From NCBI GenBank assembly GCA_014378155.1, contig JACMOF010000324.1, forward strand, positions 1-10,296: a DNA stretch of 10,296 nucleotides. The letters are read 5' to 3'. Each line of letters starts with the position of its first letter. The first letter of the stretch is position 1. Position numbers and translations under genes: made by a program. The notes beneath the pieces are model-generated. The model was not told the origin of the DNA and did no database searches. It was given only the letters and a program-made list of their open reading frames with translations. The DNA comes from Caulobacter sp. (lineage in GTDB: Bacteria > Pseudomonadota > Alphaproteobacteria > Caulobacterales > Caulobacteraceae). This document shows positions 6,806 through 10,296 of the stretch, in pieces.

Positions 6806-7159
6806 CTAGAACGGGCCGTTGGTGTAAATGCGCTCCATGCTGCGATCCAAGTCGCTCAGGCGGCGGTCATAGGCCCGGTTCAGGCAGGCGCGGTTGGCGC
6901 CGCAGGTCCTGCGGTCGCGCAGCCACTGGCGTTGGGCGTCCTCCAGCGAACCGCGACCCCCCATGGCCAGGGTCTTGCGGTTGATGTCGTACAGCACCGA
7001 CATCCGCACATCCTTGTCGTTCAGGGCCAGGTTGGCGCAGATCGCTTTTTCATCGGCTGTGCGAGCCTTGGCGCAGTTGAAACTGGCGGCCCCCGCTACA
7101 GAAGGGAGGGCGGTCCCCGCGACCAAGGTCAGGGCGAGGGCGGTGAGGACAAGGCGCAT
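6806..7159 (-). CDS. LprI-like (DUF1311) secreted protein
   Basis: The 117-residue protein starts with a signal peptide (MRLVLTALALTLVAGTALPS then VAGAAS, probable cleavage after residue 24 or 25). The mature part has the DUF1311/LprI pattern: Cys29 and Cys41 around the T-DEKAIC stretch, then the AQRQWLRDRRTC motif (Cys86) and ACLNRAYDRRLSDL (Cys92), likely forming two disulphides. In Mycobacterium, LprI inhibits host lysozyme. Most DUF1311 proteins have no proven role, so lysozyme inhibition here is only a family label. The true start is ATG 7159, with GGAG six bases upstream and the signal peptide directly after it; the upstream in-frame extension to 7381 overlaps the desaturase gene and is not real. 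It is divergent from the desaturase with 67 bp between. Its stop codon lies one base from the palindromic repeat. Confidence 0.85.
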   Translation of the reverse strand: MRLVLTALALTLVAGTALPSVAGAASFNCAKARTADEKAICANLALNDKDVRMSVLYDINRKTLAMGGRGSLEDAQRQWLRDRRTCGANRACLNRAYDRRLSDLDRSMERIYTNGPF

Positions 7160-7175
7160 GAAGGTCTCCGAGCTG

Positions 7176-7188
7176 TGACGTAGCGTCA
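7176..7188. promoter_or_regulatory. Small palindrome TGACG-TAG-CGTCA in divergent promoter region
   Basis: TGACG (7176-7180) and CGTCA (7184-7188) are perfect complements around TAG. The site lies in the 67-bp region between the divergent LprI-like and desaturase genes, where it could be a dimer-binding operator for either. Five-base arms are short enough to occur by chance. No regulator gene is nearby. Confidence 0.2.
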
Positions 7189-7226
7189 TTCTGTAAGCCA
7201 GAAGCTGACTGTGGCATGGTCGTTCC

Positions 7227-8177
7227 ATGGCCGTCGCGTCCCGTATCAAGCCGCAGGAACTGTTCACCCCCGCCGAATGGGCGCCGCTGTCGGCGCGCTC
7301 GCGGTGGAAGGGCGTCGCGCTGGTCGCCCACGCCTGGGCGGTGATCGTCGCGGCCGGGGCGGTGTTCGTGCTCTGGCCCAACCCGCTGACCTACATCCTG
7401 GCGGTGATGCTGATCGGGGCGCGGCAGCTGGGCCTGGCGATCCTGATGCACGAGGCGGCGCATGGCGGTCTGCACCCCGACCTCAAGGTCAATGACTGGG
7501 TGGGCCAATGGCTGTGCGCGGCGCCGACCGGGGCCAGTCTCGCCAGCTACCGGCCCTATCACCTGACCCACCACAAGTTCGCCCAGCAGGCCGAGGATCC
7601 AGACCTGATCCTGTCAGCCCCATTCCCCACGACCCGGAAATCCCTGCGTCGCAAGATCGTCCGTGACCTGACCGGCCAGACCTTCTTCAAGCAGCGGTTC
7701 GGGCCGCTCATGGCCAAGCTCAAGGGCCGCGCCGATGGCCAGCCCGCCGGCAGCGTGTTCGCCGGCGAGGCGGCGCGGCAGAGGCCGTTCCTGCTGTGGA
7801 ACCTGGGGCTGCTGGTCGTGCTCAGCGCGGCGGGCCTGTGGTGGGCGTGGCTGGCGCTATGGATCGTGCCGATGGCGACCTGGTTTCCGCTGGTCACCCG
7901 GCTGCGCAACATCGCCGAGCACGCCCTGGTGGCCAAGGACGAGCCCGACCCGTTCCGCCATGCGCGGACCACCCAGGCCAGCTGGATCGAGCGAGCCCTG
8001 ATCGCGCCCTATTACGTCAATTTCCACGCCGAGCATCATCTGTTCATGCACATGCCGTGCTGGAACCTGCCCAAGGCGCATCGCCTGCTTGTGGCGAAGG
8101 GCCTGACGGGAAACATGCTCACCGCGCCAGGCTATCTGTCGGTGCTGAAGGCTGCGTCCGGCAAGGCGCCGGCCTAG
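7227..8177 (+). CDS. Membrane fatty acid desaturase (rhizobitoxine-desaturase-like FADS)
   Basis: The 316-residue membrane protein has the three histidine boxes of di-iron desaturases: HEAAH at 75-79, HLTHH at 112-116 and HAEHH at 267-271. An extra RNIAEHA block at 227-233 is present, and DPDL follows the second box. The block RNIAEHAL, then RTTQASWIERALIAPYYVNFHAEHH and WNLPKAH, matches the rhizobitoxine-type FADS subgroup. Hydrophobic segments lie at about 30-50, 55-73, 188-205 and 205-222. These enzymes use oxygen and an electron donor to introduce double bonds in acyl chains. The substrate cannot be read; acyl lipid or sphingolipid modification are options, and rhizobitoxine itself is unlikely without its gene cluster. 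The ATG at 7227 is the only good start and lacks a clear ribosome site. It converges on the lipoprotein gene over a strong hairpin. Confidence 0.88.
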   Translation: MAVASRIKPQELFTPAEWAPLSARSRWKGVALVAHAWAVIVAAGAVFVLWPNPLTYILAVMLIGARQLGLAILMHEAAHGGLHPDLKVNDWVGQWLCAAPTGASLASYRPYHLTHHKFAQQAEDPDLILSAPFPTTRKSLRRKIVRDLTGQTFFKQRFGPLMAKLKGRADGQPAGSVFAGEAARQRPFLLWNLGLLVVLSAAGLWWAWLALWIVPMATWFPLVTRLRNIAEHALVAKDEPDPFRHARTTQASWIERALIAPYYVNFHAEHHLFMHMPCWNLPKAHRLLVAKGLTGNMLTAPGYLSVLKAASGKAPA

Positions 8178-8190
8178 GAGCTCATTAATA

Positions 8191-8219
8191 CCCGCCCGTT
8201 GGCGACGCCAACGGGCGGG
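8191..8219. terminator. Bidirectional hairpin terminator between desaturase and lipoprotein genes
   Basis: The arms CCCGCCCGTTGGCG (8191-8204) and CGCCAACGGGCGGG (8206-8219) are perfect 14-bp complements, giving a 13-bp stem with a GAC loop. It lies 13 bases after the desaturase stop and a few bases beyond the lipoprotein stop. CTTTGCTT follows on the plus strand and TATTAAT on the minus strand, weak but present U-rich tails. Position between convergent genes and stability make this a likely two-way terminator. Confidence 0.8.
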
Positions 8220-8226
8220 CCTTTGC

Positions 8227-8562
8227 TTAGCTGCAGCTCTTGGCCTTGTGCAGCTCGGCCAAGATGGCCTTGCGCTTCACGACCAGTTCCTCGGCCTTGT
8301 CGGCGTCCATGTAGTTGCCCACGGCGGCGGGCCAAAACAGCAGCACGGCGGCGACATTGGCCCCGCTCACACCCTTGTTGTGCTTGGCCTTTTCCAGAAT
8401 GACGTCGAGCTCCTTGTCCTGCGACGCGATCTGGGCGCAGGTCAGGGAGCTGTCCGACAGCTGATTGGTCGAGATCTTCTGATTGGTGGCGCACGCGCTG
8501 AGGCCGAGCGACAGACATGCAAAAATGATCGCCGTAGAGGCGAGCGGGCTATTGAACTTCAT
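8227..8562 (-). CDS. Small lipoprotein of unknown function
   Basis: The 111-residue protein has a lipoprotein signal: hydrophobic residues about 7-21, then the lipobox LSAC with Cys24 as the lipidated residue and Ala25 after it, which predicts outer-membrane sorting rather than inner-membrane retention under the E. coli rule. The mature part has CAQI near 42, a Lys-rich helix, then GANVAAVLLFWPAAVGNYMD at about 67-86 and AEELVVKRKAILAELHKAKSC at the C-terminus. The same order (C, N-V-A-A-x-L-F-W-P, D-A-x-x-A, K-C) is found in other small proteobacterial lipoproteins of unknown function. The start at ATG 8562 has GGGGGA five bases upstream. It is divergent from the methyltransferase gene. TTGACG at 8640-8635 on this strand could be a -35 element. 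Confidence 0.82.
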   Translation of the reverse strand: MKFNSPLASTAIIFACLSLGLSACATNQKISTNQLSDSSLTCAQIASQDKELDVILEKAKHNKGVSGANVAAVLLFWPAAVGNYMDADKAEELVVKRKAILAELHKAKSCS

Positions 8563-8645
8563 GATATTCCCCCAGGAGCACTAACAACAGCCAGAAGCCT
8601 AGCCGTGATCAACCGCTAAACGGTTGCGGTGGTTCGTCAAGCACC

Positions 8646-8677
8646 TTTCGGTTGTCGCAAATTTCGGTTGTCGCAAA
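8646..8677. repeat. Perfect 16-bp tandem repeat before the methyltransferase start
   Basis: TTTCGGTTGTCGCAAA occurs twice head-to-tail with no spacer (8646-8661 and 8662-8677), ending six bases before the ATG at 8684. A third partial copy of its core, CGGTTG, is at 8621-8626, as part of the small inverted repeat AACCG-CTAAA-CGGTT (8611-8625). The region 8563-8683 is the shared upstream region of the lipoprotein and methyltransferase genes. The copies could be regulator sites or a recent slippage duplication. Confidence 0.85.
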
Positions 8678-8683
8678 GTCGAC

Positions 8684-9355
8684 ATGAAAGTTCTCACCAT
8701 CGACCAGACCCTCGCCGGCCGCCGGGCCTTTATCGTCGAGAACACCCGCCTCCAAGCCCCGCCTCACACGCCCGAGCTCCAGCTTTATCTGGCTGACGAG
8801 ATCACGCCGATCTGGCAGCTGACCGAACAGGCCCTGGCCGAGCTCGGCCTCCCGCCGCCGTTCTGGGCCTTCGCCTGGGCGGGCGGACAGGCCCTGGCGC
8901 GCTACATCCTCGACCATCCCGAGACCGTGGCGGGCAAACGCGTCATCGACTTCGCCAGCGGCTCGGGCCTGGTGGCCATCGCCGCCATGAAAGCCGGGGC
9001 GGTCAGCGTTCTGGCGGCCGATATCGACGTGTTCTGCGAGGCGGCGAGCGGCCTCAACGCCGAGGTCAACGGCGTCGCGGTGGCCTTCACCCAGGTCGAT
9101 CTGTTGAACGCCCCGCCGCCGGCAGCTGACGTGCTGCTGGCCGGCGACATCTGCTACGAGCGCCCCATGGCCGAGGCGGTCATGGCCTGGCTGGCGCTAG
9201 GACGGGCGGCGGGCGCGATGGTGCTGATCGGCGATCCTGGCCGCACCTACTTTCCCAAGGAGGGCCTGGTGAAACTGGCCGAATATCAGGTGGCGACGAC
9301 CCGGGAGCTGGAGGACACGGCGGTCAAGCGCACCAGCGTCTGGACTCTGCCTTGA
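8684..9355 (+). CDS. Class I SAM-dependent methyltransferase, METTL20/ETF-beta lysine methyltransferase-like
   Basis: The 223-residue protein has a Rossmann methyltransferase fold. Motif I is VIDFASGSG at 87-95, the acidic SAM-binding residues are in AADIDVF at 111-117, and a GDICYE block is at 154-159. The N-terminal stretch PPFWAFAWAGGQALARYILD at 58-77 and the GDxxY block are typical of the METTL20 branch of protein lysine methyltransferases, whose bacterial members (Agrobacterium) methylate the beta subunit of electron-transfer flavoprotein. Older annotation calls this family nicotinamide N-methyltransferase-like. The ETF target here is inferred; no etf genes are in the window. The start at 8684 is chosen because family homology begins near there; the in-frame ATG at 8624 would add 20 residues encoded partly by the tandem repeat. 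The VOC gene follows 41 bases after its stop. Confidence 0.85.
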   Translation: MKVLTIDQTLAGRRAFIVENTRLQAPPHTPELQLYLADEITPIWQLTEQALAELGLPPPFWAFAWAGGQALARYILDHPETVAGKRVIDFASGSGLVAIAAMKAGAVSVLAADIDVFCEAASGLNAEVNGVAVAFTQVDLLNAPPPAADVLLAGDICYERPMAEAVMAWLALGRAAGAMVLIGDPGRTYFPKEGLVKLAEYQVATTRELEDTAVKRTSVWTLP

Positions 9356-9396
9356 GCCTGGACCAGAACAATCCAAGAACATCTTTAGGAGAAGTC

Positions 9397-9741
9397 ATGC
9401 GCGAAGACGGCAAGATCGACTATATCGAATGGCCCGCTGGCGACCTGCCGGCCACCAAGGCCTTTTACTCCGCCGCCTTCGGCTGGTCGTTCGTCGATTA
9501 CGGTCCCGACTACGCGGCCTTCGAGGGTCAGGGCTCGGACGGCGGTTTCACGACGCCGCAAGAAGGCGCGACCGACCGGCCGCTGGTGGTGCTTTACGCC
9601 CACGACATCGAGGCCATGCTGGCCAAGGTGGCGGCGGCCGGCGCAACCATCACCAAGCCGATCTTCGCCTTTCCGGGCGGCCGGCGGTTCCATTTCACCG
9701 ATCCGTCGGGAAACGAGCTGGGGGTCTGGAGCGAGACCTAG
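9397..9741 (+). CDS. VOC family protein (glyoxalase/bleomycin-resistance fold)
   Basis: The 114-residue protein is a single vicinal-oxygen-chelate domain made of two beta-alpha-beta-beta-beta halves. The first half is IDYIEWPAGDLPATKAFYSAAFGWSF (7-32) and the second LVVLYAHDIEAMLAKVAAAGA then FHFTDPSGNELGVW. Family members include glyoxalases, dioxygenases and antibiotic-binding proteins; small proteins of this sort are mostly uncharacterised. Metal ligand candidates can be seen only loosely (Glu11, Glu107), so activity is uncertain. AGGAG at 9387-9391, five bases before the ATG, fixes the start; the in-frame TTG at 9352 is not used. It probably shares a transcript with the upstream methyltransferase. 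Its TAG stop codon lies inside the first bases of a palindromic repeat. Confidence 0.88.
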   Translation: MREDGKIDYIEWPAGDLPATKAFYSAAFGWSFVDYGPDYAAFEGQGSDGGFTTPQEGATDRPLVVLYAHDIEAMLAKVAAAGATITKPIFAFPGGRRFHFTDPSGNELGVWSET

Positions 9742-9843
9742 AGCATCGCGCGGAAAAGTGGCCACCGGTTTTCCGCAAAAGCGATGCGAAAACAAAAGTC
9801 TAGAGCAAGCCGTGCGATTCCTACATCGCGCGGCTTGCTCTAG
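9738..9843. repeat. Composite palindromic repeat, MITE-like (106 bp)
   Basis: The element is bounded by CTAGAGC (9738-9744) and GCTCTAG (9837-9843), with another CTAGAGC at 9800-9806. The left palindrome pairs GCATCGC-GCGGAAAA (9743-9757) with TTTTCCGC (9769-9776) and GCGATGC (9781-9787), leaving an AAAA bulge. The right palindrome pairs 9800-9818 with 9825-9843 over 19 bp with one G-T mismatch and a TCCTAC loop. The left part closely resembles the GCAT-GGAAAAGTGG-CCGGTTTTCC repeats spread through rhizobial and other alphaproteobacterial genomes. It contains no gene. It starts at the VOC stop codon. Confidence 0.8.
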
Positions 9844-9850
9844 GCCTGCG

Positions 9851-9882
9851 CCGCTCGTCCCGGCGTTGGCCGGGGCGAGCGG
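9851..9882. repeat. Strong hairpin related to the one at 2054-2085
   Basis: The arms 9851-9864 (CCGCTCGTCCCGGC) and 9869-9882 (GCCGGGGCGAGCGG) pair over 14 bp with a single G-T pair and a GTTG loop. TATTTGG follows on the plus strand, a weak tail. It lies eight bases after the composite repeat and could terminate the methyltransferase-VOC transcript. Its core TCCCGGC-GTT-GGCCGGG matches the core of the earlier hairpin with different outer arms. A small GACGG-AAAAA-CCGTC inverted repeat is at 9893-9907. Confidence 0.6.
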
Positions 9883-9946
9883 TATTTGGTCCGACGGAAA
9901 AACCGTCATGAAACCGCGATAAGTCCGTCTCCTGACGATCTAGGGG

Positions 9947-10296
9947 ATGACGACAGTGGGCGAGGCGACGCCAGCCAGGACCTGCGGCGACTGCGGGATG
10001 TGCTGCAAGCTGATGGGCGTCAAGGCCATCGACAAGGCGCCGCACGCCTGGTGCGGCCACTACCGCAAGGGCGCCGGCTGCGCGATCTATGACACCCGGC
10101 CCACGGCCTGCGCCAGCTTCTCCTGCTACTGGCTGCGGGCGCCCAACCTCGATGACCGCTGGCGGCCGGACCGGGCCAGGTTCGTGGTGCATCGCGAGAA
10201 CGCCGGTCAGGGCCTGATCGTCGAGGTCGATCCGGCCTCGCCCGAGGCCTGGCGAAGGGCCCCGTTCCACGGCACGTTCCGCGATTGGGCGGCACG
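9947..10296 (+). CDS. Partial YkgJ-like cysteine-cluster protein (CxxCxxCC)
   Basis: The frame runs from ATG 9947 off the right edge, giving 116 residues. Eight cysteines are visible: 13, 16, 19 and 20 in CGDCGMCC, then Cys36 (WCGHY), Cys45 (GCAIYDTRP), Cys55 and Cys60 (CASFSCYWL). This is the arrangement of the YkgJ/UPF0153 family, predicted to bind zinc or an iron-sulphur cluster; the role is not established. AGGGG (9942-9946) touches the ATG, which is too close for a ribosome site, whereas a GTG at 9956 would have nine bases of spacing, so either start is possible. It follows the VOC gene after two palindromic elements. The C-terminus is missing, so full length cannot be compared. Confidence 0.8.
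   Translation, partial: MTTVGEATPARTCGDCGMCCKLMGVKAIDKAPHAWCGHYRKGAGCAIYDTRPTACASFSCYWLRAPNLDDRWRPDRARFVVHRENAGQGLIVEVDPASPEAWRRAPFHGTFRDWAA

Noticed and set aside
7160-7381. N-terminal extension of the LprI-like gene
   Set aside because: It would overlap the desaturase gene, and the signal peptide and ribosome site are at 7159.

Overview
The window reads as ordinary chromosomal DNA from a high-GC alphaproteobacterium, most likely of the Caulobacter/Phenylobacterium type. The evidence is strong G/C preference at third codon positions, the gene families present (clade-3 catalase, alphaproteobacterial patatin with a DUF3734-like tail, rhizobitoxine-type desaturase, bacterial ETF-beta-methyltransferase-like protein) and the intergenic palindromic repeats. 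The genus is inferred, not proven. I see no tRNA, rRNA, CRISPR array, transposase, phage gene or recognisable defence system.

Left part (1-3691): a truncated membrane protein runs leftward off the edge and is divergent from yaaA (peroxide-stress protein). Next come three genes in the same direction: 3-hydroxybutyrate dehydrogenase, a patatin-like lipase and a NUDIX hydrolase. Upstream of the dehydrogenase are a hairpin and a TTGC-GTT-GCAG motif that resembles a PhaR (polyhydroxybutyrate regulator) site. The dehydrogenase-patatin pair suggests intracellular polyester or lipid turnover feeding acetoacetate production.

Middle part (3692-6677): on the minus strand lie katA (haem catalase) and, after it, a probable 77-residue membrane protein. 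The two are separated by mutually exclusive hairpins. katA is divergent from ubiA (4-hydroxybenzoate polyprenyltransferase, ubiquinone synthesis), and an AT-rich palindromic site sits in the shared upstream region.

Right part (6678-10296): a nested palindromic repeat separates convergent ubiA and a secreted LprI/DUF1311 protein. The LprI-like gene is divergent from a membrane fatty-acid desaturase. The desaturase converges, over a strong bidirectional hairpin, on a small lipoprotein gene. The lipoprotein gene is divergent from a METTL20-like methyltransferase followed by a VOC-family protein. A 106-bp composite palindromic repeat begins exactly at the VOC stop codon. The window ends inside a cysteine-rich YkgJ-type (CxxCxxCC) protein.

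The most noteworthy signals are non-coding: three kinds of palindromic repeat, two of which abut stop codons; a perfect 16-bp tandem repeat just upstream of the methyltransferase start; and the hairpins and motif around the hydroxybutyrate operon. I did not find a convincing new multi-gene system.
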